Shown piece by piece: positions 1 through 6,935 of a stretch of 9,659 nucleotides of DNA. The stretch is from an uncultured Oscillibacter sp. (lineage in GTDB: Bacteria; Bacillota; Clostridia; Oscillospirales; Oscillospiraceae). The DNA is taken from positions 1-9,659 of the forward strand of contig CABUDN010000105.1 of NCBI GenBank assembly GCA_902490355.1, given 5' to 3'. Position numbers and translations under genes: made by a program. The notes below the pieces were generated by a model. That model made no database searches and was not told the DNA's origin. It was given only the letters and a program-made list of their open reading frames with translations. How positions within the stretch are numbered: the stretch's first letter is position 1; each line of letters opens with the position of its first letter.

Positions 1-22
1 AATCCTATGTACCTATTTAAAA

Positions 23-40
23 AGCCGGTGGACAGCCGGT
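23..40. repeat. Short direct repeat AGCCGGT x2 upstream of trkA
   Basis: The heptamer AGCCGGT occurs at 23-29 and again at 34-40, one helical turn (11 bp) apart, about 25 bp before the trkA start. Its CCGG cores could also pair as a weak 4-bp hairpin. No convincing -35/-10 pair is visible in the 64 bases before trkA, so the promoter is probably left of the window. This repeat might be a protein-binding site or the remnant of an upstream terminator; nothing decides between these. Confidence 0.25.
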
Positions 41-64
41 TAAAAAATTGAATGAGGTCAGAAT

Positions 65-1426
65 ATGAGAATCATCATCGTGGGTGCCGGAAAGGTGGGG
101 CTGGCACTGACGCGGCATCTTTCCGTGGATAACCGTGTCACCGTCATTGACCAAAATGCCCAGCTGATTGAGAACATTATTAATATTTATGATGTGATGG
201 GCGTATGCGGCAATGGTGCCAGTTATGAAGTGCAAAAAGAGGCTGAGGCGGACAAGGCGGAGCTGTTGATTGCCACCGCTTCCAGTGACGAGATCAATAT
301 CTTGGCCTGCCTGGTGGCCAAGAAGCTGGGGGTCCAGCATACCATCGCCCGCATTCGGAATCCGGAGTATGAAAAGCAGCTGCGCTTTATGCGGGAGGAA
401 CTGGGATTGTCCATGGCCATCAATCCGGAAAAGGCCGCCGCCCGGGAGATCGCCCGGGTACTGCGGTTCCCGGTGGCTATGAAACTGGAGTCGTTCTCCA
501 AGGGACGTCTGGAGCTGGTGGAGTATCGCCTGGCAGAACGGTCCGCGCTGGATGGCATGCAGTTGGCGGATTTGTATCACAACATTCGTGTCCGGGTGCT
601 GATCTGCGCTGTGTGCCGCAAGGGGGAGACGATCATTCCCTCCGGCGATTTTGTACTCCATTCCGGGGATAAGATTTACCTCACGGCTTCTCCGGAGCAG
701 CTCTCCCAGTTTTTCCGCCATCTGGGCGTGTTCCGCAACCGGGCGTCCTCGGTGATGATTGTGGGTGCCAGCAAGATCTGCTATTATCTGGCGTCGGAAC
801 TGCTGCAGATGAATATGTCTGTGAAGATCATCGATCAAAATGAACAAAGGTGCATCCAGATGGGCGAACGGCTGCCCAAGGCTCTGGTGATTGTGGGAGA
901 CGGAACAGACAGTGAGCTGCTGCAGGAGGAAGGCATTGAGAGTACCGATGCCTTTGTGGCCATCACCGGCATCGATGAGGCCAATATCCTGATGTCCATG
1001 AGCGCAGCCAAACTGTCGGGAGACTGCAAGGTTGTGGCGAAGATCAACCGCAAACCTCTGGTGGATCTGGTTTCGGCTGAGGGAATGGTGGACAGCGTGG
1101 TGTCTGCCGCATCCATCACCACGGAATTGATTCTCCAGTATATTCGGGCCATGCAAAGTGCCTCCAGCGCCAAGGTCAAAACTCTGCACCGTCTGGTGGA
1201 CGGCGCGGTGGAGGCGCTGGAGTTCGGTGTTACAAAAGATGTACCCTTTATCGGAACGCCGCTGAAGGATCTCAAATTGAAAAACGGCCTGCTGCTGGCG
1301 GGAATCGTCCGGCAGAACGGCAGTATTGTCATCCCCTCCGGCAATGATGCCCTGCGCCTGAACGACGATGTAATTGTGGTCACTACGGATACCACCTTGC
1401 AGGACATCAACGACATCCTGGCGTGA
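65..1426 (+). CDS. trkA: TrkA, cytosolic regulatory subunit of Trk K+ uptake
   Basis: This 453-residue protein has the full duplicated TrkA plan: two RCK units, each a Rossmann-like NAD(H)/nucleotide-binding fold (TrkA-N) followed by a TrkA-C domain. The first fold opens with GAGKVG at residues 7-12, with an acidic strand end at Asp29 (VIDQN). The first TrkA-C is near 140-225. The second fold starts near residue 230 and the second TrkA-C covers about 370-453. The length matches the usual 450-460. TrkA forms a cytosolic ring under the TrkH membrane channel and gates it in response to nucleotides. The ATG follows a GAGGT-type ribosome binding site at 54-58. The stop lies 16 bp before the trkH start, so the two are an operon. 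One oddity: the second glycine-rich loop reads GASKIC (234-239), so that half may bind nucleotide poorly. Confidence 0.95.
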   Translation: MRIIIVGAGKVGLALTRHLSVDNRVTVIDQNAQLIENIINIYDVMGVCGNGASYEVQKEAEADKAELLIATASSDEINILACLVAKKLGVQHTIARIRNPEYEKQLRFMREELGLSMAINPEKAAAREIARVLRFPVAMKLESFSKGRLELVEYRLAERSALDGMQLADLYHNIRVRVLICAVCRKGETIIPSGDFVLHSGDKIYLTASPEQLSQFFRHLGVFRNRASSVMIVGASKICYYLASELLQMNMSVKIIDQNEQRCIQMGERLPKALVIVGDGTDSELLQEEGIESTDAFVAITGIDEANILMSMSAAKLSGDCKVVAKINRKPLVDLVSAEGMVDSVVSAASITTELILQYIRAMQSASSAKVKTLHRLVDGAVEALEFGVTKDVPFIGTPLKDLKLKNGLLLAGIVRQNGSIVIPSGNDALRLNDDVIVVTTDTTLQDINDILA

Positions 1427-1430
1427 AGGC

Positions 1431-1435
1431 GGTGG
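1431..1435 (+). promoter_or_regulatory. Ribosome binding site of trkH supporting a TTG start
   Basis: GGTGG lies 7 bases before TTG 1443, just after the trkA stop codon (1424-1426). An upstream ATG at 1374 in the same frame lies inside trkA and would add 23 residues (ending in a Gly-Gly-Gly-Ser-Asn stretch) that look nothing like a TrkH N terminus. The spacing, and the family-like residues that begin at the TTG, favour 1443. Confidence 0.55.
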
Positions 1436-1442
1436 AAGCAAC

Positions 1443-2912
1443 TTGAATTACAAGATGATCGGCTTTGTAATCGGCCGGATTCTCGTGACGGAGGCGGCTC
1501 TGCTGGCGCTGCCGCTGATTGTGGCTTTGCTGTATGGGGAGGCCGCTTACCCATTCCTGATTCCCATGGCGCTGTTGGTGCTCATTGGGCTGCTGCTTGG
1601 GGTTCGCCGGCCTGCCCGTACCGCCCTCTATGCCCGGGATGGTCTGGCAATTGTGGCTTTGGCGTGGATTGCCGTTTCGGCCTTCGGCGCCCTGCCTTTT
1701 GTCATTTCCGGGGATATTCCTTTTTATGTGGACGCCTTTTTTGAAACAGTCTCCGGCTTTACTACCACCGGCGCCAGTATTCTGACGGAAGTGGAGTCCC
1801 TGTCCCGGGGCGGCCTGTTCTGGCGCAGCTTCACCCACTGGGTGGGCGGCATGGGCGTGCTGGTGTTCGTCATGGCCATTCTGCCCATGTCGGATGGCCA
1901 TGGGATGCACATTATGCGGGCGGAAGTGCCGGGGCCCACAGTGGGAAAACTGGTCAGCCGCATGAGCGACACGGCCAAGATCCTCTATGGCATCTACCTG
2001 GCGCTGACACTGGTGGAGATTGCGCTGCTGCTTGCGGGCGGCATGCCGCTGTTTGATGCATGCATTCACTCCTTCGGCTCCGCCGGTACCGGCGGCTTCA
2101 GCTGCCGGAACCTCAGCGTGGGTGCCTATCAGAACCCCTACTTTGATATTGTGATCGGAATTTTCATGCTGATGTTCGGCGTGAATTTCAATTTGTATTA
2201 TTTCCTGTTGATTCGCCGGTTCCGGGATGTATTCCATTCTGAGGAACTGCGCAGCTATCTGCTGATTGTTGCGGCGGCGGTGGTGGCCATCACGGTGGAC
2301 ATTGCCCGCCTGTACGATTCGGTTTCCACCAGTCTCTGCCACGCCTTTTTCCAGGTGTCCTCGATCATTACGACTACCGGATATGCCACCACGGACTTCA
2401 ACGCCTGGCCGACTTTCTCCAAGGGAATTTTGGTGGTGCTGATGTTCATCGGCGCCTGTGCCGGATCCACCGGCGGCGGCATCAAGGTGGCCCGGGTCGT
2501 GATTTTGGTCAAGGCGTCCTACGGGGATATGCGCCGGATGCTCCATCCCAATGCGGTGTCCACGGTCCGGTTTGAGGGTAAGCCCCTGACGGACCGGAAT
2601 CTGCGGGGTGTGCATCTGTTTTTGACCGTGTATATTCTGGTCTTTACCGTGTCGTTTTTGCTGCTGTCTCTGGAGCAGTTTGATCTGGTGACAACGTTTA
2701 CCGCCCTGGCGGCCTGTATTAACAACATCGGGCCCGGCCTGGAGCTGGTGGGCCCCATGGGGAACTTTTCTGCATTCTCCCCCTGGAGCAAACTGCTGCT
2801 CTCCTTTAACATGCTGGTGGGACGGCTGGAGATTTTCCCCATGCTGCTGCTGTGCGCGCCGTCCATTTGGAAGCGGCGGCTTTCCAACCGGACGTATAAG
2901 CCTGCGGTGTAA
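1443..2912 (+). CDS. trkH: TrkH, K+-translocating membrane subunit
   Basis: This 489-residue polytopic membrane protein belongs to the TrkH/KtrB/HKT superfamily, which moves K+ across the cytoplasmic membrane together with TrkA. The four pore-loop repeats are all visible: GFTTTGAS at 105-112, GSAGTGGFS at 212-220, IITTTGYATTD from 308, and NNIGPG at 427-432. Each has the conserved filter glycine. A glycine-rich stretch (GACAGSTGGGIK, 337-348) sits in the gate region after the third pore loop, as in TrkH. I chose the TTG at 1443 because the protein then starts (M)NYKMIGFVIGRIL, like clostridial TrkH, and has the usual length of about 485. ATG 1455 is the fallback. It is co-transcribed with trkA and ends in the hairpin at 2931-2969. 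Confidence 0.94.
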   Translation: MNYKMIGFVIGRILVTEAALLALPLIVALLYGEAAYPFLIPMALLVLIGLLLGVRRPARTALYARDGLAIVALAWIAVSAFGALPFVISGDIPFYVDAFFETVSGFTTTGASILTEVESLSRGGLFWRSFTHWVGGMGVLVFVMAILPMSDGHGMHIMRAEVPGPTVGKLVSRMSDTAKILYGIYLALTLVEIALLLAGGMPLFDACIHSFGSAGTGGFSCRNLSVGAYQNPYFDIVIGIFMLMFGVNFNLYYFLLIRRFRDVFHSEELRSYLLIVAAAVVAITVDIARLYDSVSTSLCHAFFQVSSIITTTGYATTDFNAWPTFSKGILVVLMFIGACAGSTGGGIKVARVVILVKASYGDMRRMLHPNAVSTVRFEGKPLTDRNLRGVHLFLTVYILVFTVSFLLLSLEQFDLVTTFTALAACINNIGPGLELVGPMGNFSAFSPWSKLLLSFNMLVGRLEIFPMLLLCAPSIWKRRLSNRTYKPAV

Positions 2913-2930
2913 GGGCGAATGGCTGATTAT

Positions 2931-2969
2931 AAAAAACGGACCATGCTGAAAAAGCATGGTCCGTTTTTT
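2931..2969. terminator. Bidirectional intrinsic terminator between trkH and pfkA
   Basis: A perfect 17-bp inverted repeat has arms 2931-2947 and 2953-2969 and the loop GAAAA. Each arm has six A or T at its outer end, so the RNA from either strand is a GC-containing stem followed by six U. It sits 18 bases after the trkH stop and 7 bases past the pfkA stop, between convergent genes, and can stop both. Confidence 0.95.
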
Positions 2970-2976
2970 GATCAAG

Positions 2977-3993
2977 TCAGTCTCCCTCGGAGCGGTTGCC
3001 GGTGCTGGTCAGAGCCTCCAGAATCTGATAGCGGTCCATGGGGAAAGACTTCTTCATCTGCAAAGCCTCTTCCATGTCCAGATCCACAATACGGCCGTCC
3101 TGGGTGGCAATGACCCGGTTCCCTCTTCCGGCTGTCAGAACCATAACTGCCTCATAGCCCATACGGCTGGCGGTCTCCCGGTCCCGGGCGGTGGGAGAAC
3201 CGCCCCGCTGGATGTGTCCCAAAACGGTGACACGGGGATCCAGGCCGATTTCCTCCCGGATGCGGTTTCCGATTTCCACGGCACTGCCGGCGCCCTCGGC
3301 CACGACTACCATGAAGTGGGTCGTACCGGCCAAACGGGCCCGACGAATCTTCTCGGCAATGTCCCGCTCAAAGTCCACCGTTCTCTCAGGGATCAAAACG
3401 GCGGTGGCACCCACGGCGATGCCGACATACAGCGCCAGGTAACCGGCATGACGGCCCATCACCTCCACCACTGAGCAGCGTTCGTGAGACTGCATGGTGT
3501 CCCGCAGCTTATCGATGCACTCCACAGCGGTGTTGCAGGCGGTATCAAATCCGATGGTGTAGTGGGAACAGCCGATGTCGTTGTCAATGGTGGCGGGAAT
3601 CCCCACAACCTGCAGGGAGTGTCCGGCTTCCGCGGCCTGCCGGGACAGCGCCAGGGCACCCCGGAAGGTACCGTCGCCGCCGATGGCGACCAGACCGTCC
3701 AACCCCAGCAGCTTGCAGACATCCAGCGCCTTGGCCCGGCCGGAGGGTTCCCGGAATTCTTCACTGCGGGCAGTGTAGAGAATCGTACCGCCTTTGTCGA
3801 TGATGTGGCTGACGCTGCCGGCATTCATGGGGAAAAAATCGCTGTTGATCAGGCCGTTCCAGCCTCTGCGGATGCCGACGCATTCAACGCCCTTGCAAAT
3901 GGCAGTACGTACCACGGCGCGTACCGCGGCATTCATGCCGGGAGCATCGCCGCCGCTGGTGAGTACGCCGATTCTCTTTACCTGTTTTTCCAT
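2977..3993 (-). CDS. pfkA: ATP-dependent 6-phosphofructokinase
   Basis: This cytosolic enzyme of 338 residues phosphorylates fructose 6-phosphate to the 1,6-bisphosphate, the committed step of glycolysis. Visible motifs are GVLTSGGDAPGMNAA (9-23, nucleotide site), Arg76, GGDGT (105-109), PATIDND (133-139, catalytic Asp137), EVMGRHAG (177-184, sugar-phosphate site) and GHIQRGGSP (259-267). Gly108 after the Asp of GGDGT is the mark of ATP users; pyrophosphate users usually have Asp there. Two positions differ from the E. coli form: Thr for Ser in GGDGS and Ala for Gly in PGTIDND. The start at 3993 is set by AGGAGG 7 bases upstream. An in-frame ATG 23 codons further up lies at the predicted transcription start and is unlikely to be used. 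The gene is convergent with trkH and has its own strong promoter. Confidence 0.95.
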   Translation of the reverse strand: MEKQVKRIGVLTSGGDAPGMNAAVRAVVRTAICKGVECVGIRRGWNGLINSDFFPMNAGSVSHIIDKGGTILYTARSEEFREPSGRAKALDVCKLLGLDGLVAIGGDGTFRGALALSRQAAEAGHSLQVVGIPATIDNDIGCSHYTIGFDTACNTAVECIDKLRDTMQSHERCSVVEVMGRHAGYLALYVGIAVGATAVLIPERTVDFERDIAEKIRRARLAGTTHFMVVVAEGAGSAVEIGNRIREEIGLDPRVTVLGHIQRGGSPTARDRETASRMGYEAVMVLTAGRGNRVIATQDGRIVDLDMEEALQMKKSFPMDRYQILEALTSTGNRSEGD

Positions 3994-4000
3994 CCAGATT

Positions 4001-4006
4001 CCTCCT
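4001..4006 (-). promoter_or_regulatory. pfkA ribosome binding site
   Basis: Perfect AGGAGG on the minus strand, 7 bases before the ATG at 3993. It decides this start against the longer in-frame reading from 4062. Confidence 0.9.
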
Positions 4007-4027
4007 TGCTGCCTTTGGACAAGTTGA

Positions 4028-4043
4028 CCATACTCCGGTATGG
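4028..4043. promoter_or_regulatory. Palindrome in the pfkA leader (possible operator or hairpin)
   Basis: CCATAC (4028-4033) and GTATGG (4038-4043) form an inverted repeat with a 4-base centre, at about +15 to +31 of the predicted pfkA transcript. It could be a repressor operator just inside the transcript or a small leader hairpin. No T tract follows, so it is not a terminator. Confidence 0.4.
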
Positions 4044-4064
4044 ACCGGAAGACCTTTTTCATCG

Positions 4065-4093
4065 ACTATACAATTCTCTGACCAACATGTCAA
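4065..4093 (-). promoter_or_regulatory. pfkA promoter (SigA/sigma-70 type)
   Basis: On the minus strand, TTGACA (4088-4093) is followed by 17 bases and then TATAGT (4065-4070). The -35 is perfect, the -10 differs at one base, and the spacing is optimal. Transcription should begin near 4058, giving a leader of about 65 bases before the pfkA ATG. Confidence 0.87.
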
Positions 4094-4101
4094 GATTCTT
4101 A

Positions 4102-4134
4102 TGACGAAAATGATTTCATTCTGTCGAAAACGAT
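4102..4134. repeat. Two 13-bp direct repeats upstream of the pfkA promoter
   Basis: TGACGAAAATGAT (4102-4114) and TGTCGAAAACGAT (4122-4134) match at 11 of 13 positions and start exactly 20 bp apart, about two helical turns. They lie at roughly -44 to -76 relative to the predicted pfkA start, where an activator would bind on one face of the DNA. They also lie 50-80 bp upstream of the divergent promoter, so they could act on both genes. No known factor is assigned. Confidence 0.45.
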
Positions 4135-4183
4135 TAACTTTTGCACAAAAATCTGTGAAGAGTTCCAAGTGCGCGGCGCCTCC

Positions 4184-4212
4184 TTGCACGGGAAGACAGG
4201 AAATGATATGAT
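4184..4212 (+). promoter_or_regulatory. Promoter of the GTPase-NYN operon
   Basis: TTGCAC (4184-4189), 17 bases, then TATGAT (4207-4212). Transcription should begin near 4219, giving a leader of about 58 bases. I see no attenuator hairpin or leader peptide such as precedes tet(M), so expression looks constitutive or protein-controlled. Confidence 0.75.
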
Positions 4213-4266
4213 ACTGTTTGAGAAATTACCCGCGCCTTGATGTCTGCGGCGGGATATGAATGCATC

Positions 4267-4271
4267 GGAGG
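4267..4271 (+). promoter_or_regulatory. Ribosome binding site of the GTPase-NYN gene
   Basis: GGAGG sits 6 bases before ATG 4278. It selects this start over the in-frame ATG at 4260, which would add six residues ahead of the conserved GTPase N terminus and has no such site at a proper distance. Confidence 0.85.
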
Positions 4272-4277
4272 AGTGGC

Positions 4278-6935
4278 ATGGACAAGCTGGTCGTTGGAAT
4301 ACTGGCCCACGTGGACGCGGGAAAGACCACCCTGTCGGAGGCGCTGCTCTACCGCAGCGGCGTTCTGCGGCGTCTGGGACGGGTGGACCACGGAGACGCG
4401 TTTTTGGATACAGACGCTATGGAGCGGGAGCGGGGAATCACGATTTTTGCCAAGCAGGCAGTGCTGCCCGTGGGAGAGCGGGAACTGACGCTGCTGGATA
4501 CCCCGGGCCATGTGGATTTTTCTGCGGAGGCGGAGCGCACCTTGCGGGTACTGGACTGTGCGGTGCTGGTGATCAGCGGCACGGATGGCATCCAGGGGCA
4601 TACCCGGACCCTTTGGCAGCTGCTGGAACGCTATGACGTGCCGGTCTTTTTGTTTGTCAACAAGATGGATCTCCCGGGGGCAGACCGGGAGGACGTGCTC
4701 GCCCAGCTGCGCCGGCGGCTGTCCCAGGGGTGTGTGGATTTTGGGTCTGCGACGCTGGAGGAGGACGCCGCCGTATGCGATGAAGGCGTGCTGGAGCGGT
4801 ACTTGGAGACCGGACGTCTGGAGCGAGATGATCTGGTGGAGATGATCCGGCGGCGGCAGGTATTCCCCTGCTTTTTCGGCTCGGCGCTGAAGCTGGAGGG
4901 TGTGGACGCGCTGCTGGAGGGATTGGCGGAATATGGCCCGGTGCCCGAATATCCGGCGGAGTTCGGCGCCCGGGTGTTCAAAGTGTCCCGGGACGGACAG
5001 GGAACCCGGCTGACCCATTTGAAGGTCACCGGCGGGACGCTGCATGTCAAGGATTTGATCAGCAGCCGCAGGGAAGGCCTGACGGGGGAATCAGCCTGGG
5101 AGGAGAAAGCGGACCAGCTGCGGATTTACTCCGGCGCCAAGTTCCGCCCTGTGGAGGAGGCCCCGGCGGGCACTGTATGCGCTGTGACGGGACTGAGCCA
5201 TACGGTGCCGGGCATGGGTTTGGGATGGGAACAGGACTGGACGTCCCCTGTTCTGGAGCCGGTTTTGGCCTGCCGCCTGGAGCTCACCGACGGCACGGAC
5301 CCCCATACTGCCATGAAGTATCTGCGGGAGCTGGAGGAAGAAGATCCGCAGCTGCGGGTGAGCTGGAACGAAGCCGCCCGGGAAATTCGGGTGCAGCTGA
5401 TGGGTGAGGTGCAGCTGGAAGTGCTGCGTCGGGTGCTGCGGGACCGGTTTGGTCTGGAGGCCGCCTTTGGTGAGGGCAGTATTGTCTACCGGGAGACCAT
5501 TGCGGCCCCGGTGGAGGGAATCGGACACTTTGAGCCCCTGCGCCACTACGCCGAGGTCCATCTTCTCATGGAGCCCGGAGAACGGGGCAGCGGACTGGTG
5601 TTTGCCACAGCCTGCTCCGAGGATCAGCTGGATGGCAACTGGCAGCGTCTGGTGCTGACGCATCTGGCGGAGCGGGCCCATCCCGGAGTGCTCACCGGAT
5701 CGCCCATTACGGATATGAAGATTACCCTGGTGGCCGGACGGGCCCACGTCAAGCACACGGAGGGCGGCGATTTCCGGCAGGCCACCTATCGGGCGGTGCG
5801 CCAGGGATTGATGCAGGCGGAAAGCGTGCTGCTGGAGCCGTGGTACGACTTCCGGCTGGAGGTCCCCGCCGATCAGGTGGGCCGGGCCATGAGCGACCTC
5901 CAGCGGATGGGCGGCGAGACCCAGCCGCCCCTGACGGAGGGAGAGGAAACGGTACTGACCGGCTCCGTTCCGGTGGCGGCTTTCCGGGGGTATGCCCGGG
6001 AGGTGGCGGCTTACACCCGGGGACGGGGACATCTTTCCTGCGTGCCCGGGGGCTACCGGCCCTGCGCCGATGCGGAGGCGGTGATTGCCGCGTCCGGCTA
6101 CGATCCGGAACGGGATGTGGACAATCCGCCGGATTCCGTCTTCTGCGCCCACGGCGGCGGCTATACCGTCAAGTGGGATCAGGTCCCCGCCATGGCCCAT
6201 GTGGACAGCGGGCTGCGTCTGGGGGCGGCGCAGGAACCGGAGACACAGCCGGGTCCTGCAGTCCGGCGGCCGGTGTCCGGAGGGGTGGAACAGGACGAGG
6301 AGCTGCGGGCGATTTTTGAGCGGACCTACGGTCCCATCCGGCGGCAGGTTCCCCAGCCCATGCGGCCGCCCCGCCGCCCGGTGAGCCAGGAGAGCGAGGC
6401 GGAAAAGCGGGCCATCCGGGAGCGATTCCGGGGAGAGGAGTACCTCCTGGTAGACGGGTACAACATCATCTTCGCCTGGGATGAGCTCAAGGCCATCGCG
6501 CGGGACAGTCTGGATGCCGCCCGGAAGAGTTTGTGCGACCTGCTGTGCAACTACCAGGGCTACCGCAAATGTCATGTGATCCTGGTTTTTGATGCCTATA
6601 AGGTCAAGGGCGGACAGGGCTCCGTGGAGAAGTACCATAATATCCACGTAGTCTATACCCGGGAGGCGGAGACCGCGGACGCCTATATTGAGCGGGCCAC
6701 CTATGAGATCGGCCGGGAACACCGGGTGAAGGTGGCGACCTCGGATGGCCCGGAGCAGCTGATTATTTTGGGGCACGGGGCTCTGCGCCTGTCTGCCACG
6801 GCATTCCGCCAGGAGGTGGAGCAGGTCCAGGGCGAAATTGCGGCGGCGCTGGACAAAAATAACCGTCCGGAAAAAACCGGTGCAGTCCGGGCCGCCATGG
6901 AGAAGGCCGCGGGGCCGGAGAGGAGTCAAACATGA
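4278..6935 (+). CDS. TetM/EF-G-type translational GTPase fused to a YacP/Rae1-like NYN ribonuclease domain
   Basis: The protein is 885 residues; TetM and TetO have about 640. The N-terminal GTPase has every motif: AHVDAGKTT (10-18), RGITI (52-56), DTPGH (74-78), NKMD (128-131) and GSAL (201-204). EF-G-like domains II-V follow to about residue 600. The domain IV tip reads RAHVKHTEGGDFR (488-500) and lacks the Tyr-Ser-Pro-Val loop with which TetM displaces tetracycline. A linker with C588, C596, C623 and H625 and a disordered-looking proline/arginine stretch (about 665-715) leads to an NYN/PIN-like domain (about 720-862). That domain closely resembles B. subtilis YacP/Rae1: LLVDGYNII (723-731), VFDAYKVKGG (Asp772), ETADAYIE (798-805) and ATSDGPEQ (Asp823). 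All acidic positions of the presumed metal site are kept. Rae1 cuts mRNA on the ribosome, so I infer a ribosome-binding GTPase carrying a nuclease. It overlaps the next gene by 4 bp. The domain assignment is firm; the function is inferred. Confidence 0.9.
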   Translation: MDKLVVGILAHVDAGKTTLSEALLYRSGVLRRLGRVDHGDAFLDTDAMERERGITIFAKQAVLPVGERELTLLDTPGHVDFSAEAERTLRVLDCAVLVISGTDGIQGHTRTLWQLLERYDVPVFLFVNKMDLPGADREDVLAQLRRRLSQGCVDFGSATLEEDAAVCDEGVLERYLETGRLERDDLVEMIRRRQVFPCFFGSALKLEGVDALLEGLAEYGPVPEYPAEFGARVFKVSRDGQGTRLTHLKVTGGTLHVKDLISSRREGLTGESAWEEKADQLRIYSGAKFRPVEEAPAGTVCAVTGLSHTVPGMGLGWEQDWTSPVLEPVLACRLELTDGTDPHTAMKYLRELEEEDPQLRVSWNEAAREIRVQLMGEVQLEVLRRVLRDRFGLEAAFGEGSIVYRETIAAPVEGIGHFEPLRHYAEVHLLMEPGERGSGLVFATACSEDQLDGNWQRLVLTHLAERAHPGVLTGSPITDMKITLVAGRAHVKHTEGGDFRQATYRAVRQGLMQAESVLLEPWYDFRLEVPADQVGRAMSDLQRMGGETQPPLTEGEETVLTGSVPVAAFRGYAREVAAYTRGRGHLSCVPGGYRPCADAEAVIAASGYDPERDVDNPPDSVFCAHGGGYTVKWDQVPAMAHVDSGLRLGAAQEPETQPGPAVRRPVSGGVEQDEELRAIFERTYGPIRRQVPQPMRPPRRPVSQESEAEKRAIRERFRGEEYLLVDGYNIIFAWDELKAIARDSLDAARKSLCDLLCNYQGYRKCHVILVFDAYKVKGGQGSVEKYHNIHVVYTREAETADAYIERATYEIGREHRVKVATSDGPEQLIILGHGALRLSATAFRQEVEQVQGEIAAALDKNNRPEKTGAVRAAMEKAAGPERSQT

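Noticed and set aside
23..40. A terminator or operator in the CCGG repeats before trkA
   Set aside because: The possible stem has only four pairs and faces no visible gene. I list only the direct repeat, at low confidence.
17..1441. A 474-codon open frame on the minus strand opposite trkA
   Set aside because: TrkA in the other strand is unmistakable. The antisense product has no recognisable domain and no start signals.
1407..2975. A 522-codon open frame on the minus strand opposite trkH
   Set aside because: It runs through the trkH pore-loop codons and the terminator, and gives a His/Gln/Gly-rich product with no motif; it is an antisense shadow.
4278..6935. Calling the GTPase gene tet(M)/tet(W) and reporting drug resistance
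   Set aside because: The drug-displacing domain IV loop is absent, there is no tet leader attenuator, no conjugative or mobile genes are near, and the C-terminal NYN domain is foreign to proven resistance proteins.
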